The notes beneath the pieces were generated by a model. That model searched no databases. It saw nothing but the letters and a program-made list of their open reading frames with translations, and was not told where the DNA came from. Shown piece by piece: positions 15,573-24,893 of a stretch of 33,433 nt of DNA. Each line of letters starts with the position of its first letter. Position 1 is the first letter of the stretch. Source of the DNA: Anaerolineae bacterium (GTDB lineage Bacteria > Chloroflexota > Anaerolineae > Aggregatilineales > Phototrophicaceae); NCBI GenBank assembly GCA_019912965.1, contig JAIOHM010000171.1, forward strand, positions 1-33,433, given 5' to 3'. A program made the position numbers and the translations under genes.

Positions 15573-16838
15573 ATGCGTAAAATTCTGGATATTGCCCTCA
15601 ATGATCTGAAAATTGTCCTCAAAGACCCCGGTGCGTGGTTCGGTATGTTCGGCATTCCGATTGTGATGGCATGGGTGCTGGGGATTGGGTTGGGTGGATC
15701 GGGGAATGGCCCGACGCGTGTGCGGGTAGACGTGATCGACAGCGATAACAGTGAATTATCGATGCTGTTCATGCAAAATTTGCGAGAAGCCAACAGTACT
15801 CTGACATTGTGCCCGATGGATAACAACGCCGAGGATTTCTGTAATCTAGGCGACGATCCTGTACTGACGGAGGAACGCTCGGTCAATCGTTTGTCCAATA
15901 ATGCGGCACTGGCGTTGATTCAAATTCCAGCCGGGTTTGAAGAAAAGCTGACGAGCAGCCAGCCAGTGGCGATCATCTACCGTTCCAACGAGAACGCCAG
16001 TGCGCCTAGCTACATCCTGCAAGCGGTGCAGGCTGTCACACAGCGTATGAATGGTGCGGTGGTAGCTTCCAGCGTCGGGGTCAATATCGCAACCGAAACA
16101 GGTGTGCTGGATACAGCAGACTTGGCTGCACAGACTGAATTTCAAGGCGCGGTGTACGACCGGGCATTGGAACTTTGGGAAACCAATCCCTTCAGTGTGG
16201 ACTATCAGGTGAGCCAGTCGGCAGGCCAGAACCAGCCGAATAGTACACAGGTGGGCTTCGGGCAGTCTTTCCCTGGCATGGCAACCATGTTTGTGTTGTT
16301 TTTTGTGCTGCTGGGCGCGGTCAATTTGACCCGTGAACGCAAGAATTGGACGCTGCAACGGTTGGTAACCATGCCGCTTTCACGCGGGCAGCTTTTGGGT
16401 GGCAAGATTTTGGCGTATTTCCTCATGGGAATCCTTCAATACACAGCCATCTTCGCGGTTGGACGCATTGCCGGGTTGAATCTGGGCAATGATCTGTTCG
16501 CGCTGGCGGTGGTGATGGTCGCATTTACACTATGCGCGACGGCGCTGTCATTCGTGGTATCCACGTTCGTAAAGACCGAAATGCAAGCCGCGACCATGCT
16601 GAACCTGCTGGGACTGACGCTGGCTCCGCTGGGTGGGGCGTGGTGGCCGCTGGATATTGTGCCGGAGTTCATGAAAGTGATCGGGCATATTTCCCCGATT
16701 GCGTGGGCGATGGATGCTTTTAAGGTACTGCTGTTTGAGAATGGCACTTTAAGCTCAGTGCTGCTGCCTGTTGGTGTGCTGCTGGCATTAGCGGTAGTGT
16801 TCTTCGGCGTAGCGGTGGCGCGGTTTAAAGTGGAGTAA
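15573..16838 (+). CDS. ABC-2 type exporter permease 2
   Basis: 421 aa, same layout as permease 1: N-terminal helix (about 21-40), extracytoplasmic domain (about 45-225) and C-terminal membrane part from GMATMFVLFFVLLGAV onward. The coupling segment TRERKNWTLQRLVTMPLSRG parallels that of permease 1, showing the two are paralogues. GGAGGGGC precedes the ATG by a few bases. The C-terminal helices (PLGGAWWPLDIVPEFM, ISPIAWAMDAFKVLLF) are typical of ABC-2 permeases. Last gene of the operon; a strong bidirectional terminator follows. Confidence 0.93.
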   Translation: MRKILDIALNDLKIVLKDPGAWFGMFGIPIVMAWVLGIGLGGSGNGPTRVRVDVIDSDNSELSMLFMQNLREANSTLTLCPMDNNAEDFCNLGDDPVLTEERSVNRLSNNAALALIQIPAGFEEKLTSSQPVAIIYRSNENASAPSYILQAVQAVTQRMNGAVVASSVGVNIATETGVLDTADLAAQTEFQGAVYDRALELWETNPFSVDYQVSQSAGQNQPNSTQVGFGQSFPGMATMFVLFFVLLGAVNLTRERKNWTLQRLVTMPLSRGQLLGGKILAYFLMGILQYTAIFAVGRIAGLNLGNDLFALAVVMVAFTLCATALSFVVSTFVKTEMQAATMLNLLGLTLAPLGGAWWPLDIVPEFMKVIGHISPIAWAMDAFKVLLFENGTLSSVLLPVGVLLALAVVFFGVAVARFKVE

Positions 16839-16855
16839 TGAGGTTGTGAGTAACA

Positions 16856-16883
16856 AATAGGGCGTCTTGCGGGACGCCCTATT
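16856..16883. terminator. Bidirectional terminator
   Basis: A perfect 11-base-pair stem, AATAGGGCGTC / GACGCCCTATT, around a six-base loop, in the gap between convergent genes. Confidence 0.8.
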
Positions 16884-16916
16884 GATTCACCAATGATAAG
16901 GGGGTAATTGGAAAGG

Positions 16917-17600
16917 TCAGGCTAATTCAAATTCAGCTTCCGAACAGACGCGCAGCGCACCCGCCAGTTCATGACCGATGACCTGCACCTGACCGTTGAC
17001 CAGCAGTTGAAGCGGGCCGTTGAATGGCGCGCGCTCAACCAGCATTAGATGCGCCCCCGGTTTCAATCCTAATGTCCCCAGATATTCGAGTTTGTCGGCA
17101 GCGTGGGTAGCGACCCGGCTGATGACATATTCCTGACCGGGTGGCATATTCGGCAGGGGATTATCGACCACTTTGGGCATCCGTCCCTCAGCCGTTGGAA
17201 TGGGTTCGCCATGTGGACAGCGGCGCGGATACCCCGCCAGTTTTTCCATGCGTGTGACGATTACATCACTCACCACCGCGCCGAGTTCGTCGGCGTCATC
17301 ATGGACTTCGTGCCAGCCGAAATTCATCACATCCACCAAAAAACGTTCAACCAGACGGTGACGCCGAATAGAAAGCAGGGCTTCCCGTTCACCTTTGGGC
17401 GTCAGGGAGATTCCCCGATAGGGTTCGTGTTCCAGATATCCAGCCGCTTTCAGGCGCTGTACCATGCGCGTCACTGCCGGGGCAGAGACATGCAGCACTT
17501 CGGCTAACGCAGAGGTCGAAATAAACGGATCACCGTTCTGATAGTAGGCCAGACGGTAGGCTTCCGCCAGATATTCTTGCATCGCGGGACTTGCACTCAT
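16917..17600 (-). CDS. DtxR/MntR-family metal-dependent regulator
   Basis: 227 aa. Winged HTH at about 25-75 (ISTSALAEVLHVSAPAVTRM, LKAAGYLEHEPYRGISLT). The dimerisation and metal-binding domain at about 75-145 has RRHRLVERFLVDVM, WHEVHDDADELG and CPHGEPIP. A C-terminal FeoA/SH3-like domain follows (about 150-227, GLKPGAHLMLVERAPFNGPL). The family binds Mn(II) or Fe(II) and represses metal uptake. The HEV-H-D-DADEL order keeps His/Asp ligands; the CPHG Cys is typical of the DtxR/IdeR side. No metal transporter lies nearby, so its targets are elsewhere or include itself. Confidence 0.93.
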   Translation of the reverse strand: MSASPAMQEYLAEAYRLAYYQNGDPFISTSALAEVLHVSAPAVTRMVQRLKAAGYLEHEPYRGISLTPKGEREALLSIRRHRLVERFLVDVMNFGWHEVHDDADELGAVVSDVIVTRMEKLAGYPRRCPHGEPIPTAEGRMPKVVDNPLPNMPPGQEYVISRVATHAADKLEYLGTLGLKPGAHLMLVERAPFNGPLQLLVNGQVQVIGHELAGALRVCSEAEFELA

Positions 17601-17655
17601 CGAATGCGCGCCTTAGCTCCCCATCACAACTTGAATTTTGCTTATGTGCATCATA

Positions 17656-17689
17656 AATATAACGACCCTAACGGTTGTTTCGCAAGGGT
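17656..17689 (-). promoter_or_regulatory. Promoter and possible operator of the DtxR-type gene
   Basis: TTGCGA (17680-17685) and TATATT (17656-17661) with an 18-base spacer on the minus strand. An inverted pair ACCCT (17665-17669) / AGGGT (17685-17689) spans the promoter and could be the regulator's own site; it does not match the classic DtxR box closely. Confidence 0.45.
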
Positions 17690-17741
17690 TAAATTGAAAA
17701 TTAATGGAAGGATAATCTACCGGGCATGAAGTATCGCGTCT

Positions 17742-19556
17742 TTATGGGAGCGTTTGCAGGTAGACTACCAGTGCATCAATATCTTCTGATGGGACTGTTT
17801 GAATCAGTTGGTGTGCACCGAATAGCATAAAAACATCGCGTAGGGTGGGGGCTGATCCATCGTGGAAATAAGGAGCACTGAGCCACAACCAGCGCAGTGA
17901 GGGGGTATCAAATGTGCCACCTGTACCAACATCTTGGGCTTGCAAATTGGTGCCCACAGAACCGACATGACACTCGGCACAGCCCTGCGCTTCAAAGACT
18001 TCCTGCCCGCGTGCAATTTGGTCGGCGTCGGCTGTCGATGGTGTCGGTGGGCCATCCAGTGTGGAAAGATAGCTTGCCAATACGTCCAGATCGAGCGAAA
18101 GACCGCCGTGTGGATCTCCCAAAGCTGGGGAAATGCTGGAAGCGTCAATCAAGCCTGTTCCGCCTTGAAGTAATCGAACTTTCAGTTCGGCATCTGCCAG
18201 TTCGTCCCAATTCCCTGACCAATTATAGGGCGCGGTCTCCAGCAGATTATAGAGGACAGGGGTGTTGCGCGGGCCATCTGTAAAACCCTGCCAGACACGG
18301 CCATCTGACATGCCATCAAAGTGGCAGTTGGCGCAGCTCAGCCAGTTTTGTGCGCTTAAACGTGGGTCGGCGGCGCTGTAAAAAAGCTGCGAGGCGATGA
18401 TGGTATCAACCGGGATATTGGCATCGCTGATAGTCAGTTCGTCTTCAATGGTGAGATTACGGGTTTCGATAATCGTCAGGGTGCTATCCAGAACACTGTG
18501 GACGAACAGGCGCGAGTTATCCCGATTGAGCAAAATGCCGCGTGGGTTAGAACGCACGGGAATATTGGCGCGGGCGGCGCCGGTATTCAGATCAATCACG
18601 GAAATATCATTGCTGCCTGCGTTAGCGACGAACAACCACTGCCGGAAGCGGTCTAAGGCGACAGCAAAAGGCATATTTACCGGACGATCAGCGGTATCCA
18701 ATGTAACACGGCTGGCGCGTTGCAATCGCAGTCCACGCAGATCAAGCACATTGACAATTGGGAAGACGGTTGTATCAAATGTGAGGGCTGCGTTTTCGGC
18801 GTTACTACGGGTTTGGGGTAAATAGGCCAAGCCGCGTGTGATGTCAATCTCGATACCCTGCGAAAGCCCGGTATCCAACCCAGTGCTAACGGTAGTGACG
18901 ACCTGTGACTGAGGCAGATAAACCAGACTGATTTCGCCACTCCAGAAATGGGTTACATACAGGAAGTCGCCCCATAGAGCCATGCCACTTGGGAAAGCGG
19001 GAACGGGGATGCGCTCTCGAAGGGTATTGCTTACCAGATCAACGACAACGATTTCGGCGCTGCCCTGCAACGATACATAGGCGGTATCGTCGTCAGCTAC
19101 TACCACACCATACGGCAGTGAGCCGCCTAACTGAATAGTATTTACCTGCGGATTGGCTGGATCAGTAATGTTCACAATGGAAAGTGTGCCATCGCCCCGA
19201 TTGGCAGTGACGGCGCGTGTGCCATCTGCCGTAAGGGCTATGCTTCGTGGGTCTGCCCCAACCGGAATTTCCGCTACAAGCTGACCCTGCGTTGCGGAGA
19301 TGACCGAAATACTGTTGTTGAGCAGATTGGCCGCGACTAATGTACGATTATCGCGCCCCAATGCAAGTGTGTTGGTGGAAGTGGTCGTTGTCAGACGTGG
19401 GTCGGGCAGGGCATACAGTGGAAAAGGGGTTGGCTCGGTCTGCGCGGCTACTGTCCCCGGCAGCACCAGACTCAAGCCGAAGTCGAGTGCCAGCAGCATA
19501 ATGCCGAGGCTAAACAGATACAGGTGGTGGCGTGGCTTGAAAGCGCGCATAATCAT
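17742..19556 (-). CDS. Secreted beta-propeller / diheme cytochrome c protein
   Basis: 604 aa with a signal peptide (LYLFSLGIMLLALDFGLSLV, cleaved near AAQ, about 38). Residues about 50-390 are YncE/YVTN-type propeller repeats: LALGRDNRTLVAANLLNNSI, GADPRSIALTADGTRAVTAN, GSLPYGVVVADDDTAYVSLQ and NPRGILLNRDNSRLFVHS. Two heme c sites follow, CANCH (408-412) and CAECH (about 526-530), in a di-heme peroxidase/MauG-like arrangement, with a late FHDGSAPTLRDVF that may supply ligands or substrate contacts. Located outside the membrane. The start overlaps the stop of the 1250-aa gene by four bases (ATGA), so the two are translated together. Substrate unknown. Confidence 0.9.
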   Translation of the reverse strand: MIMRAFKPRHHLYLFSLGIMLLALDFGLSLVLPGTVAAQTEPTPFPLYALPDPRLTTTTSTNTLALGRDNRTLVAANLLNNSISVISATQGQLVAEIPVGADPRSIALTADGTRAVTANRGDGTLSIVNITDPANPQVNTIQLGGSLPYGVVVADDDTAYVSLQGSAEIVVVDLVSNTLRERIPVPAFPSGMALWGDFLYVTHFWSGEISLVYLPQSQVVTTVSTGLDTGLSQGIEIDITRGLAYLPQTRSNAENAALTFDTTVFPIVNVLDLRGLRLQRASRVTLDTADRPVNMPFAVALDRFRQWLFVANAGSNDISVIDLNTGAARANIPVRSNPRGILLNRDNSRLFVHSVLDSTLTIIETRNLTIEDELTISDANIPVDTIIASQLFYSAADPRLSAQNWLSCANCHFDGMSDGRVWQGFTDGPRNTPVLYNLLETAPYNWSGNWDELADAELKVRLLQGGTGLIDASSISPALGDPHGGLSLDLDVLASYLSTLDGPPTPSTADADQIARGQEVFEAQGCAECHVGSVGTNLQAQDVGTGGTFDTPSLRWLWLSAPYFHDGSAPTLRDVFMLFGAHQLIQTVPSEDIDALVVYLQTLP

Positions 19557-22500
19557 CCGAAGGTGGTCAACCGATCATGAGAAATGGTGAAGGTACGGGT
19601 GCGAATCTGGAAGCGCCCGTTTTCGTCTGTACCGCTGGCGACAAAGGTAAAGGTAAGCACATCAGCGGCAGATGACCCACTGCCCTGACCGTTATTTTCC
19701 AGATTGGTGAAATTGCGGCTCAGGTTAGTTGGATTGTACTGGTAGCTGAAGGAATTGCCACTGACGCGCAGTGGGCCTTCTGCCAGCAGATAACCGGGCA
19801 TGGTCACAGTATGTGAAACCTGCACATTTGTCCAGGTTGCAGGCAGTGGGAAGTTGAAGTTATAAGGGATGCCCGCCGGGATCGCGAAATCAGTGCGGGT
19901 ATCATTCCAGTCCAGCGGTTGGGCAGATTCAGGCAACACATAGACAGAGAAGCGCCCATCGAGTGTGCCCAGCAAATTACCTGTCGGCGGCGGGGGTTCG
20001 ATGGTTCCAGCAGAGGTCAGCCCTTCATGGCGGACGCTGATCTGCACCGTCCAGATGCCGGGAACATCAACTGTGAAATCGTGTTCGGGGTTGTAGAAGT
20101 AGCCAATGGCACTGGCGGTACTTTCAAACTGACGGACTTCGCCATCCGGGGATGTGACCGTCACTGAGACAATTGAGGGTAATGTGGGCGCGACCTGTCC
20201 CGCAATCGAAAGGGTATCGCCTTCAACAAGAACATCGCCGGGTTTGATGCCAGTTGGATGGAAGAAGATGTTGATTTCTTCGTCCAGCAGCACGAGCAGC
20301 GGGCCGCCATTTGGGCCGCCTGCCTCGCCGCGATAAGGCGGGTAAACACGTGGGCCGAGACGATCTTTTTCCCCGTCAATGATGATGCCTAATGCCGCGT
20401 AGGCTGCTGTTTCATTAATTTCTGCAAGTCCATTACGAACAACCGCACCACCAAACAAAAAGACGAAATCTCCGGGACGGCTGCCTGTAAAACCTGCACC
20501 CGCCTGTTGGTTCAGTGGGTCATTCATATCCCACTGGAAAGGCAGACTGCCATTGACACCACCCTGCACAAACTGGCGGGCACTGACGCCCGGAAGTACC
20601 GCGCTCAGATAGGTATAACCCTGATTGGCAATCCGGTCTGGCAGGAGGGATTCGCCATAAGGATTATCTGGCGAGAGTAATGTAACAGGTAGTTCGCCGG
20701 CAATCATCAACTGATTTATATCCAAACCATAAGTTGATCTGAGGTTGGGGAAGTTGCCGGAAAGCCAGGAAGCGTAATTTCCCTGTTCATCCTGTACTTG
20801 GATAATTGGCTTGATTTGCCCATCCACCCCATCTGGAACCCAGACCACATCACCGCTGTGATAAGGCGCATTCAGGTGTGGCGCTGTGTCGGGCGCATAC
20901 TGACTGGCGCTGAACCAGGCTGGACGCACATCTGAAGGCGTACTGTTCAATCCGCGCTGACCGTGTGCGATGAGTGAACCTGATGGATTGGTGATGACGC
21001 CCGCGCCTCGTAAACTGCCTGCCCACAGTCGCCCATCTGAGTCGGTGTAGCGGGCTTCATAGTCGATGATGTATTCACCGGGGGTTTCAAAGGTAAAAGC
21101 CTGTTCAGCCGCGTCAAAATAACCCGCCGCATTGGCTTGTCCCTCAATCACTTTTTCGATCATCGCACTTTCATCCAGTGGATAGATGCGAACAGTGATA
21201 GTAACATCGGCGGGCGCACCGGGCGAAAGATGCAGCCCGGGGAAGAATGTATCCCCTTGTTCAAAAGGTGTGCCCGACAGAACTCCCGGCACGATATCTA
21301 ATGGTTCGGCGATCAGGACAGTGTACGTGCCACCACCTTCGTAGCGGTTGCCCCATACGTCTTCCAGATTGCCCGTCAAATTGATCTGATATGCACCGTA
21401 TTGAGTGAAAACATATTTACTGAACAGTGCGTTGAGGGTGGTCAGGCGGTAAATATCGACCGGGGACTGTGCACCGAACAATGTCCGTTCGTCCTGTGCG
21501 GCGGTCGAAAGCTGATTCTGCACAATGGCGGCGCTGCCCAAATCATCCAACTGTCCATCCGGGCGGGCGATGCGGGCGCTCAGACGACCACCGGGGAACA
21601 GGAACGGAATCAGCGGCATAGTGGTGTGGTCGTAAGCATTGGGCATTTGACTGAGCAAATATGGCTCAATCGGATAAGCAATCGGTTCCCCGTTACGGGT
21701 TGGCGGGAGAATATAAGTTGGGCTGTCGAAGTGGACGCGGTTGGAGAGGCCGTAACGTGTTTGATCTTCTACTGAAAGTACGCCCCGGCTACCATCGCTG
21801 GGTGTATCCTGAAACAGTGTCCAGACCAAGCGCCCGGTGTTCACATCGCCCAGATTGAGAACCAGTGGTAAACGGGTGGGCGTTTCATTTGGGACGATTG
21901 TGCCTGAGCCGAGTGGACTATTTTCTTCCCATCGGAATAAATCGCCATCGGCTACCTGCCCGAAACCTCGAAAGAAGGGTACGTACATACCGGGCGGCAA
22001 ATCATCCGGGATAATGAATGCGAAATCCAGTGCGAAGGTGACCGTTTCGCCCTGGCGAATAACCTGTGTTGCGGGTGTACTGGTTTCTGCGAGAATAAAA
22101 TCGCCCCGCAAACCGCTGATGGCAAGCCCGGACGGTGTAAGCACATCTGACCAGCCATTATTGCTATCCAGCCCGCCAGCCGTTTGTGCACCATCCGCGC
22201 CAATGATGGGCTGTAAACCAAAATGACCACGCATTTGTAGACCGACCAATCCTTCTGGCAGGTCGGGGGTATTCATGATTACATCCATTTCCAGCAAAAT
22301 CTGTTCGCCGGGTGCGAAAGTCAGTTTGTTGATGCGTCCGCGTGACATCCAGCGATGGGTACCATTCGCCAATGTGCCGGAGATGGTAAAACGGGTGAAG
22401 TCGTTGCCGAGTAATGGGTTCAGGCGGACGATGCCATCGACTTCCGGGATGACCGGGATGTTTTGCTGAACTGGAATCGTCAGGATTTCTGCGCCATCCG

Positions 22501-23305
22501 CACCGATGAAGCGCAAGCCTTCGAGCGTGGCGGCTTCGAGCGTCGGATTATTCGGTGTGACAGGGGCGAGCGGAATACGAATTTCAACAGCCGTGTTTTG
22601 GGCAGCAGCAACAGCCACTGTTCCCAGATCACGCGGGTTAGGCTGGATGCGTGAGTAGGTGGCTAACTGTTGCTGACGGGGATCGAGTACCAGATTATAA
22701 ACCGCACCATCCAGCGTAAAGGTAACATCAAACGCTGTGTATTCGGCTGGAAGTTCGGCCTTTAGGGCAATGTAAAGAGAGTTCTGATTGATGACAGCGT
22801 AGGCGGTGGTAGCGGTTTCAGTGAATATGGCCGCGTTGGAATAGGTTTCCCAATCCTTCACATCGCCATCAACTACAAGCTGCGTGACCGGGCTGGTTTG
22901 CCCCGGTGTTTGGGGGAACGGGCCATAAACAATTGTGCCCGGCCCACCGGGGAGCGACCCCGGTTGATTACGCTGGCTATTGGGGATGCTGCCCGCCGGA
23001 CTGACCCAAAAAGCTGTATTGCCGGGGCCATAGAGCGAGGCTGTAAATCCGCCATTTAACCCAGCCTGCACGTAAACGGTGTCGTTAGTGTAGAGATTGC
23101 GGACGGCAACCTGTGCGCCGGGGAACACCGCCCCAGCAGCACCCGCAACGGTAACAAGACCCTGGGTGTCTGGCGCGGATACCGAAATCAGGCTGGCTAC
23201 AGGTGGATCGCCAGGCGCTAACTGCGCGGTATTTTGCGCGGAAGCCACCGAAAGGGCTGCGCCGAGCATAACCAGCGTGATGAGCAGTTTGAACAAACGG
23301 AGCAA
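19553..23305 (-). CDS. Large secreted multidomain protein, unknown function
   Basis: I chose the TTG at 23305 (1250 aa): AGGAG lies eight bases upstream and it gives a proper signal peptide (LLRLFKLLITLVMLGAALSV, cut after ASA). Upstream residues of the open frame lack signal character and cross the promoter. Features: a Pro/Gly-rich stretch; a CBM9/DOMON-like beta domain at about 145-250 (VVDGDVKDWETYSNAAIFTE, SLYIALKAELPAEY); long beta-rich parts; Ig-like segments (GEYIIDYEARYTDSDGRLWA; PGIWTVQISVRHEG) near 770-830 and 1100-1130. No membrane anchor, no heme motif and no Cys cluster. It precedes and overlaps the diheme cytochrome gene, so a partner or scaffold role is inferred. Confidence 0.85.
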   Translation of the reverse strand: MLRLFKLLITLVMLGAALSVASAQNTAQLAPGDPPVASLISVSAPDTQGLVTVAGAAGAVFPGAQVAVRNLYTNDTVYVQAGLNGGFTASLYGPGNTAFWVSPAGSIPNSQRNQPGSLPGGPGTIVYGPFPQTPGQTSPVTQLVVDGDVKDWETYSNAAIFTETATTAYAVINQNSLYIALKAELPAEYTAFDVTFTLDGAVYNLVLDPRQQQLATYSRIQPNPRDLGTVAVAAAQNTAVEIRIPLAPVTPNNPTLEAATLEGLRFIGADGAEILTIPVQQNIPVIPEVDGIVRLNPLLGNDFTRFTISGTLANGTHRWMSRGRINKLTFAPGEQILLEMDVIMNTPDLPEGLVGLQMRGHFGLQPIIGADGAQTAGGLDSNNGWSDVLTPSGLAISGLRGDFILAETSTPATQVIRQGETVTFALDFAFIIPDDLPPGMYVPFFRGFGQVADGDLFRWEENSPLGSGTIVPNETPTRLPLVLNLGDVNTGRLVWTLFQDTPSDGSRGVLSVEDQTRYGLSNRVHFDSPTYILPPTRNGEPIAYPIEPYLLSQMPNAYDHTTMPLIPFLFPGGRLSARIARPDGQLDDLGSAAIVQNQLSTAAQDERTLFGAQSPVDIYRLTTLNALFSKYVFTQYGAYQINLTGNLEDVWGNRYEGGGTYTVLIAEPLDIVPGVLSGTPFEQGDTFFPGLHLSPGAPADVTITVRIYPLDESAMIEKVIEGQANAAGYFDAAEQAFTFETPGEYIIDYEARYTDSDGRLWAGSLRGAGVITNPSGSLIAHGQRGLNSTPSDVRPAWFSASQYAPDTAPHLNAPYHSGDVVWVPDGVDGQIKPIIQVQDEQGNYASWLSGNFPNLRSTYGLDINQLMIAGELPVTLLSPDNPYGESLLPDRIANQGYTYLSAVLPGVSARQFVQGGVNGSLPFQWDMNDPLNQQAGAGFTGSRPGDFVFLFGGAVVRNGLAEINETAAYAALGIIIDGEKDRLGPRVYPPYRGEAGGPNGGPLLVLLDEEINIFFHPTGIKPGDVLVEGDTLSIAGQVAPTLPSIVSVTVTSPDGEVRQFESTASAIGYFYNPEHDFTVDVPGIWTVQISVRHEGLTSAGTIEPPPPTGNLLGTLDGRFSVYVLPESAQPLDWNDTRTDFAIPAGIPYNFNFPLPATWTNVQVSHTVTMPGYLLAEGPLRVSGNSFSYQYNPTNLSRNFTNLENNGQGSGSSAADVLTFTFVASGTDENGRFQIRTRTFTISHDRLTTFG

Positions 23306-23359
23306 GCCAATTTCTCCTGTTATGCGAAGCGCACCGCGACAAGCCCAAGTTGAGGCCAG

Positions 23360-23388
23360 AGTATAAAGAATGGCTAACCTATTGTCAA
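23360..23388 (-). promoter_or_regulatory. Promoter of the secreted-protein/cytochrome operon
   Basis: TTGACA (23383-23388), 17 bases, TATACT (23360-23365) on the minus strand; transcription would start near 23353, about 48 bases before the TTG codon. This is the best sigma-70 match in the window. Confidence 0.65.
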
Positions 23389-23453
23389 TTTTCTCAAACT
23401 GATTCTGTGGGCTACAATTAACTGTAATCCAGAATATCATCCGCTCAACGTTA

Positions 23454-24884
23454 ATGATTTGTTATATGCTATTTGATCCACAACTTCTGGCGCGAATTGG
23501 CGCCATCATTGAACAGCGTACAGGTATGGCACAGGGGGCGCAATCCCCAGCGAATCTGGAAGCGGCTGTGCGTGAACTGTCGGGAGATGACCCGGAAGGT
23601 TTTTTGCACACGCTGGCTTACAGCTCCGAGGTAGCTTCGCCCTGGCAGTTGCTTCTGAATGCGCTGTTCATCGGTGAGACTTATTTCCTCCGCAACCGGG
23701 CTCATTTTACGCTGCTACGCCAAAACATCCTGCCAGAGATTGTGGCGCGACGGCAAGCGGCAGGCAGCCCGCAGATCAATATCTGGAGCGCAGGCTGTGC
23801 CAGTGGGGAAGAAACATATTCACTCGCAATTACGTTACATGAGACTCTGCCGGATTTACCCCGCTGGACAATTCGTTTGTTCGGAACCGATATTAACGGG
23901 TACGCATTGGGAACGGCGGAGCAGGCGATCTATCGAAACTGGTCGTTCCGTCATACGGATACCGTTTTTCAAAATCAATATTTTTTGCCGCTGGAAAACG
24001 GCTGGCAATTGAGACCGTTCATCCGTGAGATGGTGACTTTTCGGCAGCGCAATGTGTTGATTGGGCCGCCCATCCCGCAGGTTGATCTGATTTTTTGCTG
24101 TAATGTGCTGTTGTATTTTGAGGAAACCAGTGTGCGGCGGGCAGAGGCAATGCTTTACGAGGCACTTTCCCCCGGTGGTTGGTTGATTCTGGGGCAAGCA
24201 GAGGCACTGCGGTTTGACCGGGAGCGGTGGGTGACTCATCTTTTCCCCGGCGCGGTGGCTTATCAGAAACCGCTGCGTCCCGTGCGTGGCGCACAACCTG
24301 CGGTACATCATCGTTCATCGCCCACTGCCGCGCTTTCCAATCCTGAAAAAGATCGTGTACCTGATTCATTGGAAGATGAGCAGATGCCAATGAATTATGA
24401 GGCGGCAGTCCGGGCGATGCGGGTAAAACAGTATGATGATGCCGAGCGGATTCTGGCTGATATTTTGCGGCACGATCCAAAGTATGTTCCGGCGTGGGTG
24501 TTGATGGGCTGTGTGCTGGGCAACCGCCGGGCACTGCCAGAAGCACAGCGCCAGCTTGATGAAGCCCTGCGACTGGATGCCCTTCGGGCGGATGCTCACT
24601 ATCTCAAGGGCGTGCTTTACATGGAGAGCCAACAGGCCGACGCTGCGACGGCAGCTTTCCGGTCAGCATTGTACTGCCAGCGCGGGCATCCACTGGCGGC
24701 GATGCTGCTGGGGCATCTGTACCTGAAGGCCGGGAAAACAGCACGGGCGCGGCGTGTCTGGCAAGAAGCAGTGGAAGTGTTGGAAAAAATTGCCCCGGAG
24801 CAAATTGTTTCCGACCTGAGCGATTGGACAGCGGAAGGCATTAGTGAGTTTTTGAGTGACCAGATTAAGCTGTTGGAAAATTAA
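23454..24884 (+). CDS. CheR-type protein methyltransferase with TPR repeats
   Basis: 476 aa. An N-terminal all-helical CheR domain (about 5-80, ending GETYFLRN), then the SAM-binding domain: WSAGCASGEETYSLA (111-125, motif I), FGTDINGYALGTAEQAIY, VTFRQRNVLIGPPIPQVDLI, FCCNVLLYFEE (214-224) and LSPGGWLILGQAE. CheR methylates glutamates of chemoreceptors. Two deviations: the family CRNV is CCNV here, so the usual Arg is a Cys. Residues about 325-470 are TPRs (AWVLMGCVLGNRRALPEAQR, ADAHYLKGVLYMESQQADAA). Such CheR-TPR fusions often serve non-chemotaxis or surface-motility arrays. No other che gene is in view. An in-frame ATG at 23469 is an alternative start. Confidence 0.93.
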   Translation: MICYMLFDPQLLARIGAIIEQRTGMAQGAQSPANLEAAVRELSGDDPEGFLHTLAYSSEVASPWQLLLNALFIGETYFLRNRAHFTLLRQNILPEIVARRQAAGSPQINIWSAGCASGEETYSLAITLHETLPDLPRWTIRLFGTDINGYALGTAEQAIYRNWSFRHTDTVFQNQYFLPLENGWQLRPFIREMVTFRQRNVLIGPPIPQVDLIFCCNVLLYFEETSVRRAEAMLYEALSPGGWLILGQAEALRFDRERWVTHLFPGAVAYQKPLRPVRGAQPAVHHRSSPTAALSNPEKDRVPDSLEDEQMPMNYEAAVRAMRVKQYDDAERILADILRHDPKYVPAWVLMGCVLGNRRALPEAQRQLDEALRLDALRADAHYLKGVLYMESQQADAATAAFRSALYCQRGHPLAAMLLGHLYLKAGKTARARRVWQEAVEVLEKIAPEQIVSDLSDWTAEGISEFLSDQIKLLEN

Positions 24885-24893
24885 TCCCGATCA

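Noticed and set aside
23306..23440. Longer start of the 1250-aa secreted protein
   Set aside because: It would cross the promoter TTGACA/TATACT and bury the signal peptide; the TTG at 23305 has AGGAG.
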